A stretch of DNA of 64,000 bases from Coniferiporia sulphurascens (Eukaryota > Basidiomycota > Agaricomycetes > Hymenochaetales > Hymenochaetaceae): NCBI GenBank assembly GCA_002794785.1, contig NBBA01000011.1:744001-808000 (forward strand). The letters are read 5' to 3'. The notes under the pieces are model-generated. The model was not told where the DNA came from. It saw nothing but the letters and a program-made list of their open reading frames with translations, and did not search any database. Shown one piece after another: positions 46,707-59,143 of the stretch. The position numbers and the translations under genes are program-made. The stretch's first letter is position 1. Each line of letters begins with the position of its first letter.

Positions 46707-48808
46707 CTATGTCGAGCGGGTCTGCTTCGCTTCCGCCAGCGGAACATCATAAATCCATCTTGTGATGAGGTCCTGAGAAGAGGGTAAATTGCCGTTATGA
46801 AAAGGCCAAAAGACATTAAATAGAAGCCAACGCACCAATGCAGCCTCAGGTTGGTCATATGGAACCATGTGTCTATAAGGAAAGAGGAACATGAGTTCGT
46901 CATCTTAGTAGTTCATGGCGAAGTCGCAGGGCTTACCCAGCCTCATAGATAGTGACAAATGTGACGTTTCCAGAGCTGAAATCGCTGCCACCTGCGTAGC
47001 GCACTGAACCGGCTATCGTACCTGAAGCCAGAGTCACGAAGGGGAGCGTCTCGGCGGCAGCGAATTCATCGTGGAATTGACTATCAAGCTCGGTGACCCA
47101 GGCTTCGTTTCCCTAGGTGTTGCGTAGGCGGAGGTCAGCCATTGCATACGGAAGGAAGTTGTGAAAACCATACAATGAAATTACACTATTTGGTACGAGC
47201 AGATCTGAGTCAGATCAAACTTTAAAGTGTATCCAAGACGAGCTCACCATGTAGTCCGCATTGCCCGCGTAGATGAGCAGGCGCACGCCATCGTCGATAA
47301 GGTCAGTAAGCAACGGCGCGGAATTGTGCATACCATCGCCCTGCATCAAGAACGCTTGGTTGACCTGCATATTGCACGACGCAAAGTCAATTGATGGGTT
47401 CGCGCCAACAGCCTTCTTGTTTTCAGGGGTGTTCATCCAAGTTTCAATCCAGCCCATTTGCTTATAGCAAAGGGACGTGTCCTTCGCGGGGTCGCATGTC
47501 TTGCGGACATCATACGGGTTTCTGCCGCTTTCTGATACAGACCGAATTTAATGAAGGGCACGCTGTATTCAAGCAGATCGTGGGACTCACGCTGGATGGG
47601 ACCGTACAGCTGACTGTTGCAATACAGTGCCGCAGGCACACATGCAAGACGGGAGTTATATTTATAACACGAGTCGATCAGGCGCTGACACGTCGGAACC
47701 TTTCCCCTCAACGATGTACATTCGGGCCCATCGGGGTCATCATAGATAGGGTATGGTCCATCGCACGCGAATGTCGGGATTGTCGCGTCTTGGATGTATG
47801 GATTGGTGATTCCGTTGCCAATCATTACAGATGCGAGATTAATATTGATGACGTCAGTCTTCACCGGAGGGGCAAGCGCGAGTTCCTTGTTCTTCTTGTA
47901 GATAACATTAGCAAAGTTCGGCACGTACGTCCCACCGTAACTTTCCGCAGCAATGTGGAAGGGCGCGTCGGCGTACTTCGGGTAGCGTTGAAGGAACAGC
48001 TGGAGGAACGCGTACACATCCTCGCCTGCAACGGGACTTGTGTTCACAGTTGAGCCATCATCAGAGTATGAATAGCCAACGTTCACTGGTTGGTCAAGGA
48101 AGATAATGTTCGCGTTCGTGTTCCAGCTGTGCGGGTTGTGGGTAACATTGTTGCCGTCGTTGGCAATGCTACAAGGTCCGAGCTCAAAGAGTAACCCTGT
48201 CGATGAACTGCATCCAGGGCCCCCGTTCAACCATAGAACAAGCGGAGCATCCTCAGGAGCGGATCTCGACTCGAAGAACCTGAATCATAGGGCATTGAGT
48301 GTGCCATGTAGGTAGCACATAGAACTTTTCAAATTACCAAAAGAACAAGTGCTTCCCGTCCGTGATATCCAAGTATCCTGAATACTGCTGCACACTGGGA
48401 TCACATACACTCGGCTCAGTCATGCGCATCTGATAGTCTTGGAAAGACGGGCTTTGCAACAGCTCGTCTGTAAGAATAGGCAAGTCAGAAATGGACAGCT
48501 ACTGGTTGTGCGAATTACGCACACGTGATTCCTTGTTGTTTGATGAAGCTACGGATACCTCCGTCTTTCACAAGGCGCTCGATAACCTGCTCAGCCTCCC
48601 CGGCGAACTTCTCTGCGCCTTTCAAGATCTTCTTGCCTGTTTGCTTTACTGCGCTCCCAACGTCCTGTGCCACATTGCTGAGGAGACCAGGGTAACCAGC
48701 CAGGTCGAGACTGCTGAGCACGGCTTGCAGCTCGTGCTCATCGTACGGCACTGCAGCAGCCGTGCTCGCAGCAAGAAGCGACGTCAGAATCGCGCCTGTT
48801 AGCTTCAT
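46707..48808 (-). CDS. Secreted serine carboxypeptidase, family S10 (555 aa)
   Basis: Seven exons: 48808-48523, 48467-48338, 48279-47591, 47531-47248, 47112-46937, 46872-46836 and 46772-46707, total 1668 nt. The protein starts with a signal peptide (MKLTGAILTSLLAASTAAA), followed by a propeptide of about 110 residues. The catalytic part has the S10 substrate-binding motif WLNGGPGCSS, the nucleophile in AAESYGGTY (Ser252), the Asp in IYAGNADYM and the His in YEAGHMVPYDQP. It removes C-terminal residues from peptides at acid pH, in the vacuole or outside the cell. In S10 enzymes the catalytic Asp is usually followed by Cys-Asn; here exon 4 ends right after NADYM and exon 5 begins GNEAW, so that pair is missing from this model. 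A micro-exon of 18 nt (about 47187-47204, encoding ICSYQI) could supply it. Otherwise intact. Confidence 0.9.
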
Positions 48809-48943
48809 GATAACAAAGTGGTATGAGCCTGAGAGGTCACTCGCGTTGGCAGTAACATGGACATAGCCTGATACAGTAACCATCTTATGTAATACAACTT
48901 CGGTAGCTTAATTTGGTAACTTATGTACTTTGTTCACTCGGGT

Positions 48944-49905
48944 TCATGCCGCCTGCTTTTGAGCCCTGATGGGCGCGAACCTTTTCTCGGACGTATTTCT
49001 GATGTACTCCTGTACGCGAGACCGGCAGACGTTAAATTCACGATCATATAAAAGGACACGGCTACCCACCTCGTCGAACGTGGTTTTGAAACTCTCTCTC
49101 GCTTTGATAGTGTTGAAGTACTTGCGCAACTTATCAAAACGCTCACTCTGGTAGACCTCAAATGCCTTTCTGCCCTCACCCTCCGCGAAAGCGCCGATAT
49201 CGTTCTTCAGTGCCACCTCAATGCGCGCTAGGAATGGCGCGACTGCCGCGTCCGCAATTGTGAACGTGTCGTTCACTGCGAACGTCGCATTTACCGGGAG
49301 CAGGGCTTGCAGGGCCTCGAGCCCTGCAAATGTCGCCTCTGGGCTCTCGCCGCGATGAACGAAGCCGCCCCATCCCGGAACGAGCTTCGTGCCTACCGCG
49401 TCGATGAAGAACCGCGCCTTTGCGCGCAGCACTGGGTCCTTTGGAAGCAGACCGGACTCGGGGTAGAGGTCTGCGAAGAACTCGAGCAGCACGAGTGACT
49501 CTGCAATTTTAACGGATTCGGGCGAGGGCTGGTCGGCTGGGACCTTGGGACCACCGTATGCTATAGCGGGAACCTTGGCAATTTTCAGCAACGTTATGAA
49601 ACACAAGTCGCAACGTGTGCAGTTGCAACTCAGTAAACAGTACCTTGCTCGCCGGGTTGACCTTTGGTGCATACCAGACCGGCTTGTTCTGCAAGTCGAT
49701 TTGGTACTTGACAACGTCTGCGCCAGCTTCAGCAAGAGCCAGCTCGGCCTGGATAACATATTAGATAGACACGTATAGCCGCGTAATGGATATTGACCCT
49801 CTGCGCATAGGGGCAGACCTAGCATGGACTCAGTAAGTGCCGGCTTATTGAAGATAAATTTCAGAGACGTACCTTGGCAGTGTAAAGGGTGATTTGTTCA
49901 ACCAT
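48944..49905 (-). CDS. Glutathione S-transferase, omega-like (242 aa)
   Basis: Five exons: 49905-49873, 49818-49798, 49748-49644, 49573-49070 and 49009-48944, total 729 nt. The N-terminal thioredoxin-like domain begins MVEQITLYTAKVCPYAQRAE; CPYAQR is the omega-class active site with Cys13 as catalytic residue, followed by VNPASKVPAIAYGG and the ESLVLLEF segment that binds the glutathione gamma-Glu. The C-terminal helical domain includes FTIADAAVAPFLARIE. Omega-type enzymes act as glutathione-dependent reductases (deglutathionylation, reduction of phenacyl conjugates) rather than classic transferases. Two tiny 5' exons (33 and 21 nt) were placed by frame and homology. The gene lies 135 bp upstream of the carboxypeptidase start, in the same orientation; no functional link is implied. 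Confidence 0.88.
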
Positions 49906-50299
49906 GTCGTAATTTGGACTGAAGGTGATGCAGCTCGCGGTTGATGAGGATAGTGTGTCGAAGTGTGTGAGCGATCCCGAGGTACTTATAGCTTTAGCAT
50001 TTCTCCGTCTGACGCAAGAGGACAGAGGACTGATACAATCGTAACCTAGTAAGCTAAACCGGATGAATCAGCACGCATATAAGCGCATCATAAGACTGAT
50101 GTGTAATGCATGAACCCGATATGGGCCCTCCGACTCGGCGTAGATCGCACCTATATTCATTGAGAACTTAGCAAAAACATTAGTGGACAGTACAACACAC
50201 AAAGATCTATCTTCGCAATTCATATATACTTATTTTATTCAAGAACCCATTCAAGAACCCTAGGTTTCCAACCTTTAAATTGAGAAAAATCGCCCTGCT
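49906..50299 (-). promoter_or_regulatory. Upstream region of the glutathione transferase
   Basis: On the minus strand CTATAAGTA lies at about 49995-49987, some 80 nt before the ATG, and is a reasonable TATA box. The rest of the interval is the 3' flank of CTP synthase, with nothing else visible. Confidence 0.4.
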
Positions 50300-52747
50300 T
50301 TAAGGCTCTGCATCACCATTTTCAACCGCAACCGTCTTTGCCTCTGGTTTGGGTGCATCCGCATCTTCCAAAATTCCTGCCCGCTCTTGCGCGCTAATTA
50401 TTAGTGCCTCGTCAACCATTGCGTCGACGGGATGGGGCGGAACGAATGCTCGCTGTTGCTCGCACTGCTCAGACAGCTCCTGCGGTGAGCATGCAGCCGC
50501 AACGAACCCGAGGAATGGCGGCGACGGGTTTAACGGGCGAGAGCAGAACTCCGGGTGAGCTTGCAAGCCGATGAAGTAAGGATGATCTGTCCGAAGAATC
50601 ACAGCTTTGGTAAGGTCAATAAAATGTCGAGAGAAAGGTAACGCACCGTCCAACTCCAACACCTGCATTCGCTCATTCTTCTCGTCTTTTCCAACGAAGT
50701 GCAACCCACTCCTTTCGAGGCGGTCAACATAGCGCGGTGAGACCTCGTACCGGTGCCTGTGGCGCTCCCAGATTTTCGGCGCGCCGCCGTACAGCAGGCG
50801 GATCTTTGACGTTCCCGCGCTCGCCTCTGTGAACACCGTCGGACGTAGGCCGAGTCGCATCGTCCCGCCCAAATGAGTGCGAGAACCTTCAGGCATGAAA
50901 ATCACGACAGAATCATCATTTTCTCCCGCAAACTCGCCCGAGTTGGCCTCTGTACGAAGATTTAATTAATTTAGTGGGCTCGAAGGGCAGGTCAGATAAA
51001 GAGACTGGACGGACTGGAAATGCCGCAGACGTTGCGCGCCCATTCCATCACCGCAACTTGGAAGCCAAGACATATTCCGAGGAAGGGAATTCTCTGCTCG
51101 CGGGCCCATTTTACAGCTTGCACCATACCCTCTGTGCCGCGCTGGCCAAACCCACCAGGGACGAGAATACCACTAAAAAACAGTTGACGACTACACGTTG
51201 CGGTAGTAAGTAAGGATACTCACTTCGCCCCGACGACGGCCCGCCAGGCGTCGTGGTAGTTGACAGGGTGCGATTCCTGCGTTTCAGATTCGAGATCCGA
51301 GGACTCGACCCACTTGGAGAAGGTCAGAACGTGGCATTTTTTTAGAAAGTATTGGCATACCTTGATCTGCAGTTTTCTGTGGCACCGGAATGCGGCATGC
51401 TCAAGCGCCTTGATCACAGACATATATGAATCTTTTAGTGACGTGTACTTCCCAACCAATGTAATTGTGACTGTATCGAACAGACGCTCTTGCCTATATC
51501 GTTGCATTAGCAATCACACACCTAGGAACGTGTATAGAAAGAATACGAACACACGGGTCATCTCTCGCCATCGCTTGCTTAAGCTATTTCCCCTCTCGAT
51601 CATAGAAGTTGTTAATTGATCGAATTGGGGAAGCTCGAGACGCTTCTGGAGAAACGTAACGATTCCCTGGGACTCGAGCAGCAGAGGAACGTGATAAAGA
51701 GAGGATACATCATGCACGCCAACAACCTGATTTTCGCCGACATGACAGAACATAGAAATCTTCTGTTTCGTCGCTTGCTGCAGCGGGCTGGGCACAATCA
51801 AGCGACAGGCAATCTGATTTGTCCTGAATGATTAGCGGAAAGTGTGAAAGCAAATTAAGGTGAGGGAAGGGCACACCAGATCAGGGAGTAGACCCAGCCC
51901 ACGCAGCTGGTGTACGGTTGTTTGTGTCGGCTTAGTTTTCTGCTCGCCGTGCATGTCGGGAACCATGGATACATGGATAAGTGCAAAGTTGGCGTGGCCA
52001 ACGCGGAATTGGAATTGGCGCATGGCCTCAATGAAAGGTGCGGACTCAATATCGCCAACAGTGCCCCCGAGCTGTACGTTCCAAGTCGAGTCAATTACAA
52101 TTTCTCGAGGTCAAAATACAGACCTCGATTATGCAGACGTCAGGCTGTTCCCCAGTGTTATCGACCGGGATCTTTGAAACCCGCTCAATCCAATCTTGAA
52201 TAGCATTCGTAACGTGTGGCACAATCTGCACAGTCTTTCCAAGATAGTCGCCCTTTCTCTGTTGTACAAATTACGAGGTAAGATAGGGGAACTCGTGTCT
52301 AATAAGCGCCCGCATAAATGCATACCTCTCGTTCTATTACTTCTCTATATATTTTTCCGGTCGTGATATTATTGTCGCGTGAAAGTGTTACGTCGAGATA
52401 TCTTTCGTAATTTCCGAGATCGAGGTCGACCTCTCCGCCGTCGTTCAGGACGTAGACCTCACCTGCATCGTGAATGAGCCAGTCATGCTCTATGCGCATG
52501 GAAACGCGTCGTCAATCACCGTGCTCTGTCGGGGCCATTGTCCCTGCATCTATGTTCATGTACGGATCTATCTTAATCGCAGTGACCTTGAAGCCCGCCA
52601 TCTTGAGGAGGAGGCCCGTCGAAGAGGCTGCAGGCGTCCTTTCGTTCATACAGAGTGCGTGTATTAGGATGTATAACATGGCGTACCAATGACGCCCTTC
52701 CCAATCCCGCTGACGACACCCCCAGAAACGATAATATACTTGGTCAT
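50300..52747 (-). CDS. CTP synthase (619 aa)
   Basis: Eleven exons: 52747-52687, 52627-52520, 52462-52326, 52258-52124, 52071-51877, 51813-51555, 51488-51361, 51312-51224, 51172-51015, 50949-50647 and 50586-50300, total 1860 nt, open. It makes CTP from UTP, ATP and glutamine, the last step of cytidine nucleotide synthesis. The N-terminal synthetase domain starts [20 protein letters not shown] (nucleotide-binding loop) and contains [23 protein letters not shown] and [14 protein letters not shown]. The C-terminal glutaminase domain has [19 protein letters not shown] with catalytic Cys405, and QAHPEF with the catalytic His-Glu. Length is normal for fungi. The first exon is short and fixed by the highly conserved start. 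It is transcribed divergently from the terpene-synthase homologue, whose ATG is 174 bp away. Confidence 0.95.
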
Positions 52748-52921
52748 CGTGGCAGACAGTGAGCGGGAGGGGAAGAGGACCGCAGTCTGCCACACTTGGA
52801 GAGGTCAAATTTTAATTATTTTTGCAGAAGTGCATCACGTGCTACGAACGCGTTAACTTGACTTTGGCCGTAGGCCGACGTGCCAGTGCCAAGACAGCTT
52901 CACGACCGAGCTACTGCACTC
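52748..52921. promoter_or_regulatory. Divergent promoter of CTP synthase and the terpene-synthase homologue
   Basis: Only 174 bp separate the two start codons, so the genes must share upstream sequence. No clear TATA box for either direction. Confidence 0.5.
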
Positions 52922-54285
52922 ATGGCCAGTGCACTCCGGGAATCGCTGGCCTCTGTTTTGAACGCGTTTTCGTGGATCCCGTACCTCTCTGGACGAAGCG
53001 TGCCTGCACCTCGCCGCGTAAAGCTTCCGGACCTTATTGCCGCGCTTCCGGACGCACCCAGCAGCTTCAGGATCAATGTTAACTGTAAAGAAGTCGTGAA
53101 AGAATCTCGAGAATGGGTCAACGAGCACGGGATACCGTCTCCTTATTCTGTCATGCCTCCTAAACCTTTCTCGGGGTCGAATACGACCGGTCCGGACCAA
53201 GAACTTGATGACACAGTGACTACGGGTGAAAATGGGGGCCAGCACGCATTTGATATGAAAGCGGGTCTCCTGGCTGCAATGTGCTTCCCAACTGCCGATC
53301 GCACTCAGCTTAGAGTCTGCGCGGATTTCTTGAACTGGATGATGTACTTGGAGTGCAGGATAGCAGTATTGGGTCGCGCGGATTCGGAGAACCTCCTGCG
53401 AGCTATTGTATCTATTCTAAACAATAAAGAGGACATGGCAGGGAAGGAGACGGGTTTTGAGACGGGTTTAGCCAGGTTTGAAGCTTGCGAACGAGCTTTA
53501 TAATTAAGTTGCTGGCTGACACGACGTGACTGTTTTTAGCATTCTCGCTAGACTTAAATGCTCGCCGGAAGCACATCTTGTCTTTGACAGATTTACGAAT
53601 ACACTCAAGGACTACCTCCTTTCCACCATTCAGAAATTTTCCGATTTCCCTGAACGTCGCGTATTTAGCATGAACGCTTACATCGCCGAACAGCGCAAAT
53701 GCGGCTGGCCAACATTGATATTTATATTAATCGAATATTCACAGGGCCTAAATTTATCATCAGATATTTGGCGGAAAACTTCGGATTTGAACTCCATTAG
53801 AGACGCCACAGCTGATATTCTCGTTTATGCTGCGGTGAGGTTCCAGCTTTGGCTCGGTTGCATTCTTAATGTTTTACTAAATGCGAGGGACCGTCGATCA
53901 TTAGGATATCTATGCCCGGGTAGGCCGCAAGCCCTACTGCACTTATTGTCAGGCATACAATGCGGTTGCACTCCTTGAGCATGCGGAGTCATCAGATCTG
54001 CAAAGTGCGGTCGATGGCGTTGGAGCGCTCTGCATCGCGCGAGTGCACGAGATGTCAAAATTGCATTCCTCCATCTTGTCTAAATACTCCGCTTCTTCAG
54101 GGTTGAAGACAAGGTCGGATGCAGATATCAGCTCGTACGTTCGAGGACTCGGAGACTGTGTGCGTGGCATGCTGTACTGGGCATTCGAAAGTGAATGCTA
54201 TTTCGGGAGCGACGCCGCGTATGTGCGCATGACTCTGTCCGTCGAGACAGCCGGTGCTGTTCGTAGGAGTGGAGACCAACTATAA
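52922..54285 (+). CDS. Terpene-synthase (class I) homologue lacking its metal-binding motifs (409 aa)
   Basis: Three exons: 52922-53475, 53540-53834 and 53905-54285, total 1230 nt, open, with GT...AG introns. The fold is that of basidiomycete sesquiterpene synthases: KLPDLIAALPDAP, then NVNCKEVVKESREWV, CFPTADRTQLRVCADFLNW, FSMNAYIAEQRKCGWP, LIFILIEYSQGL, EHAESSDLQSAVDGVG and WAFESECYFG. Each catalytic element is altered. The Asp-rich motif (DDxxD/DNxxD) after the CADFLNW helix reads ECRIA (144-148). The NSE triad N-x3-S-x3-E reads A283, A287, R291. The C-terminal Arg-Tyr pair is Cys381-Tyr382. A normal enzyme uses these residues to bind Mg2+ and diphosphate in the cytosol. So either this is a recently dead gene whose frame has survived, or a protein with another role. 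Upstream, residues 85-110 look like an insertion. The start is the first ATG in frame. Confidence 0.7.
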
Positions 54286-55196
54286 ATCCAATTCGTGATT
54301 CTGCAAATGGTTTGACATGAACTGTGTTTAATGTAACACGGTCGGGACTTGAGCATTATCGTCGTATGGCCCGTGTGCCCCCTCCGTCGCCCGCCTGCAG
54401 TCCAGGACAACTCAGGTATCTCAGGACCGTGTGTACGCTTCTCCCGAACCACACCCAGCATCGTATACTCCCCGTTCAGGAGTCTCTTACACCGCCGACC
54501 ATGCACTCGCTGCGACTCTCTTTCATCAAATACGGGGTCTTTTCTCGAGCATCAACTTTCGTACGTTCAGGGACATTGCAGAGTAAATAATTCCGGTAGT
54601 CGAAGCTGAAACGGAGGAAATGAGAAGGCTCTGCGCGCAGTTTGCACGTGTAAGGCGACTGATGCCAAGGATACGGCGCACCTTATACAATGCGTGCGGC
54701 ATGAGGTCCTGGCTTTGCAACGTCTAGAGATTAATCAAAGTACATATTCGTCGTCATGTACTTTTATTGTATTACGTGGCTCACGCGTACTATCACCGGC
54801 ATTTCTAAAGTCGAATATCAGCTCGGTAGAAGCTTCCCACTCCTAGACTTTAACACCAATACCGCCTGAAGGCTTCCTAATGAACGCAAAGAATCGGGTA
54901 TACTAGAATAAGCGTCAGACGGATTCCCCACAGCTCGACGAAGCACAACTACTTTTTTCTCCTCGTGTCAGACCTCACCTAAGACAGATCGAACTATCAA
55001 CTTTCTGCCTGGCCGCGAACAATCCAATCCCTTCATTATAGAAGTTTTTGTACTTTATTTCTTTTGAGTTGAGGAAAAGTGAATGCGAATAAATAACGAT
55101 AGTCTAATGCCGATTATAAGATGTAAGCTGATCTAAGGGAGTGCTCCATACATTATCACATCCCTACTACCGGGGTCGCCCCGAACGTAAAAACCC
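54286..55196. other. Convergent 3' region, no gene recognised
   Basis: Between the terpene-synthase homologue and the helicase. Frames at 54324-54609 have no recognisable domain. Confidence 0.4.
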
Positions 55197-57522
55197 CTAC
55201 TCCCATCGCCCCTTGCGGTCATCACCACTCCAGGGCTTCCTCTCCCTGCGACCTTCCTCACCAAAGGACCTCGGCTCCCTACGTCCTTCCCCACCGTAGG
55301 ATCTCGGCTCCCTACGGCCCTCCCCACCGAAGGATCCCTGCTCTCTGCGACCCTCTCCGCCCCAAGACCTGTTACTTCCACGACTGTCCCAAGACTTTTG
55401 TGGGCGGGAACCGAAGCCAGAACCAGATTCCCGACGTTCGCCGCTCCCGCGGCTCAGCCAACTGCCCCGGTCTGAACCTTCCGAGCGTCCGAAGCTTTTA
55501 TTACGCGAACCACCCATGCCTATCTTTTTGAGGAAGCTGTCTGACACGTGCGGCGCCTTAGGTAGCCCGCAAGCCTGCGTGACCCACGCACGGCAACCCT
55601 CAAATACGTCATTCCGCTGAAGGCGCAATGTTGGTGCCTTCGAGATGTAGTAGCCCAGCATCGCCATGAACGTGCTGTTCACGGTTTCCTCGTCGACAGT
55701 TGTCATAATTTGCTTGACCTCATCCTCGATTGCTCCTATTTTTGGCATGACGGGACCCCTGAAGTTAATCGGCCCAACTGGGCGTCCCATACGGTCAACC
55801 GAGCGGCGCTCTCCCTCGGGGAAAAACGCTGACGGATCCTCGTCGAAGCGAGTCCCAAGCTCCGTGACTTGCTTTTCGAGTTCCTTAAGCGTGATGGGTT
55901 TCATCGGGACCTCGGCGAGCTGCATAGATATAAAGGCAACCTCCCAAGGCAGGAGGACAAGATCACCACGGCCGACCATGCCGCCCATACGACCCGTGCG
56001 GCCTACACGGTGGATATACTGCTCTGTAGACTGGGGAACTCCAATCTGGATGACGCGTGAAATACCAGGGTAATCGACGCCACGTGCCGAGACATCTGAA
56101 GTGACGAGGATGCTTGCGCCAGACTTGTCCTTGCGGAACATGTCCGACGTCCTAACACGCTGGTCCATGCTACGCTTTGAGTGTAATTCGTAGACCTTCG
56201 TTGCCCTGCCCGCGGGCAAGACGGACTGTGCAAGTTCACGTAAGAATGCCGCGAACATCACTGTCATCTTCGTTGTCGGAAGAAACACGATCGACTTGGA
56301 TTTTCCCGGGTTTGTGAGCTGGTCATGGGCAAGAAGGCGTAGTGTGTGAGGGAGCTGGTCTGCGGCCGAGGGCAACACAGTATGGTACTGCGCGACGTGT
56401 GCATGAACAGGCGACGTATCATCCGAGACTGTGTCAATATACGTGTTGTTACTACTCAACGAGCTCCGAACGACCTGTTCGATATTCCGGTTGATTGTCG
56501 CAGAGAAAACAAACGTCTGCCGCTCGGGTGCCTTCGGGAGATATTCAAGAACAGCGTCGATGTCCTCTCGGAAGCCCATGTCCAGCATAGTGTCCGCCTC
56601 ATCCAAGATGAGCTGTAATGTAAAAGTAAGCATACGCCTCAGATGAAAATAAACCCGTCACGCACAATGTTCGTCCCTTTGAGTCCCTTGGCGACCTCCG
56701 GTGCACTGTTCAGCAAGTCACGAAGACGACCTGTGGTCGAGACAACAATATCCAAGTTGCCTCTGTCCCAGTCCCGCAGCTGAAACCTTTTGCTTGCACC
56801 ACCAGTGAGAAGGCGAACCTCGAATCCCTGATGATGACTAGATAGCCGGATAGCCTCGTTCGCAATTTGCGTGGCCAATTCACGAGTCGGACTGAGAATA
56901 AGAGTTCCGACGTTCGCGGACGCGTACTCCCGCCTCGCGCGACGTTCCAGAGCCCTGTCCGCTCCCGGACCAGCTTCACGCATTGCCCGTTTTCCAGCCT
57001 CTTCAATGGCCTTGACACGAGACTCGATAGCCGGAACCAGGAATGCCAGCGTTTTACCAGTACCGGTTTTCGCCCTCACCATAAGATCTCGCGGAGCCCC
57101 ACCCTCCTGACCTGGCCCGAAGGGTTCAGCAAGTTCAGGAAGCATCGACAAAACAGCTTCCTGTACGGGGGTCATAGTGGTGAGCTTCATCGGGCGGACG
57201 GTAATGGCCTCAAGGGTTTCAGGAGAAACCTTCCCCCTCAGACTTGAAAAAGGGAGCGCCTCGTTCACAGGCTCCTCTTCCGTCATTCCGTCAACATCCC
57301 CCCGAATAGTCTCACGATCCGTCCTCCGCACAACTGCATTAGCTTCTGAAAACTGCGGGAGGCCGGTCGAGAACCAGCGAGGACAATCTGCGGAAGCTTG
57401 AGCGACTCGGTGTAGTAAAAAAAAGAGCTTGAAAACTTACAAACTCTAGTTGCCCTCACTCCATATGACCTGAGCGTTGATACACGTAGCGTGCGCAGTC
57501 CCCGAGAAAGAGTGGTCGCCAT
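55197..57522 (-). CDS. DEAD-box RNA helicase, probably mitochondrial (739 aa)
   Basis: Three exons: 57522-57441, 57387-56666 and 56612-55197, total 2220 nt. The N-terminus (MATTLSRGLRTLRVSTLRSY) is rich in Arg, Ser and Leu without acidic residues, as expected for a mitochondrial targeting sequence. Helicase motifs run in order: a Q-motif region (TTMTPVQEAVL), motif I AKTGTGKT, PTRELA, TGG, motif II DEAD (272-275), SAT (305-307), SARGVDYPG and HRVGRTGRMGG. The C-terminus carries imperfect repeats of GGEGRREPRS with basic flanks, an RGG-like RNA-binding tail. The arrangement resembles the Mss116 group, which remodels group I/II introns and mitochondrial transcripts, but orthology is not proven. 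ATP-dependent RNA unwinding is the family activity. Confidence 0.92.
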
Positions 57523-59143
57523 TGTCGCCACTGCTTGAAGGCGAGTGACAAGAAAAACTACGGCCAAAATTTACGAAAAGTTATAGACTCAGGGGTTCCC
57601 ACGATTAGTGACTTGTGACTTAACATGTAAGCAAGACTAACCTCTACTGGCCATCCGTGACAAGATGGTTCCGTTTTTTTTTAAGGATCGACCGGTCGCT
57701 ACGAAATGCCTGGGTAAGCATTTACCACTTTAATCGACAAAGCTTGCTTGTTTACCTTCAGGTTATTATTTTGATGCTATGAGAGCTCGGATTAAAATCA
57801 CGACTTTCATAAGGACTTGTAGAATACCTTCGAAAATTGGCTGATCGAAGTTCGTTAAACTGCGCTTAACTAAAAAGAAAGCGAAAAATTACGTAGTAAA
57901 AAGCCGGGAAAAAACCAATCAGCTAGCCGTCCTGTACTTACTCACGGTGAAAATTGGCCCCATTGGTCAAGCCAAATAGATGCTTGAGCACGATTGTGTA
58001 AGTGGGATTGTTAATCTTCTTGTGAAGTCTACCTCCGGACTCAGGATCTGCCAGTGGGGGTAATTTATAGATTACTGCCTCATAACAATTTAAGCAGCAA
58101 TTAATTCGAACTGAAATACACAGCAAACCCTTATTTGACTACTAATAGTACTTGTTTATTCTCATCGTTCACTTGTCGGCGAGGCTGAGCGGCAAGCATG
58201 GGCATTTACATACAAAAATCTTGTAAACTCAGGCTGGTATTCACGACGACGCGGCGTCAAGCAGAAACAGCGTAGGTGTTCTGCTTTCCAGGAAAAGAAG
58301 GTTATTCCCATCCGCCGATATGCCTACCCGCATGCATGATCGCATTTGTCTTCAACTTGCTTGTGTCACTGGCTTGGCCTACCACTGAAAACCACTATCG
58401 GTATTATTCGTCTGGATTACATTTTCTGACAATTAATCAACCTCGATAGTGACGCGAAACCATCGAAGTTGTATGTTTCTGCTTAATGGCGCCCGGCGAA
58501 CACGCTTCCGACCGACCCATACCGAAGCCAGTACACCCCACTATTGCTCTCTATACCTTTTGCAACCCGCGCATATAGGCTACAACTTCCGCTTTGTTCT
58601 GGGGGCGCAATGCGCACACTCTCTAGGAGAATTCCTTCTTTTGCCTCCGCGCAGGCCGTCACGATATCCTGAGTCGACTACGCACCGAGAGTCCGAGATT
58701 GACCACCCGGGCCTGTCAAATCCATCGAATAAGAGAACGAATCTCGTGCGGTCCTGGCTGTAATGCCTTCTCGTGGCTACGGGAGGGCAGAAACTGGTGT
58801 GATATGAGCATCGCACGCGGTATTCTTTGGCAGTTCAAGACTAGCACAGACCCACCAGCGTAGTCGTTAGGAAGGGAGAGCGCTCGGGTCGCCGGTTTAG
58901 TCGTCGACGCAGCGGCGCAGTCTCTTCTCCTTTTGTCACGAGGGGCCTTACCGGCTGTACTACCTGGGACTCTTTCTTGCTGCTTTGGTTCTGGCTCTGA
59001 GGACAGCAGGATTGCTACACCGTACGAATCGCGGCCGCACGACTGAAAAGCGTCCGAGATGTTACCTCTAACCCTCTAATTAAGCGTTCAGCTGTGAGCG
59101 ATTGAGAACGCAAGGCGGGGACTATTTCTTGCCGTATTAACTA
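57523..59143. other. Intergenic, no gene recognised
   Basis: Upstream of the helicase. No convincing frame, RNA gene or repeat; a 104-codon frame at 58449-58763 is unsupported. Confidence 0.4.
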
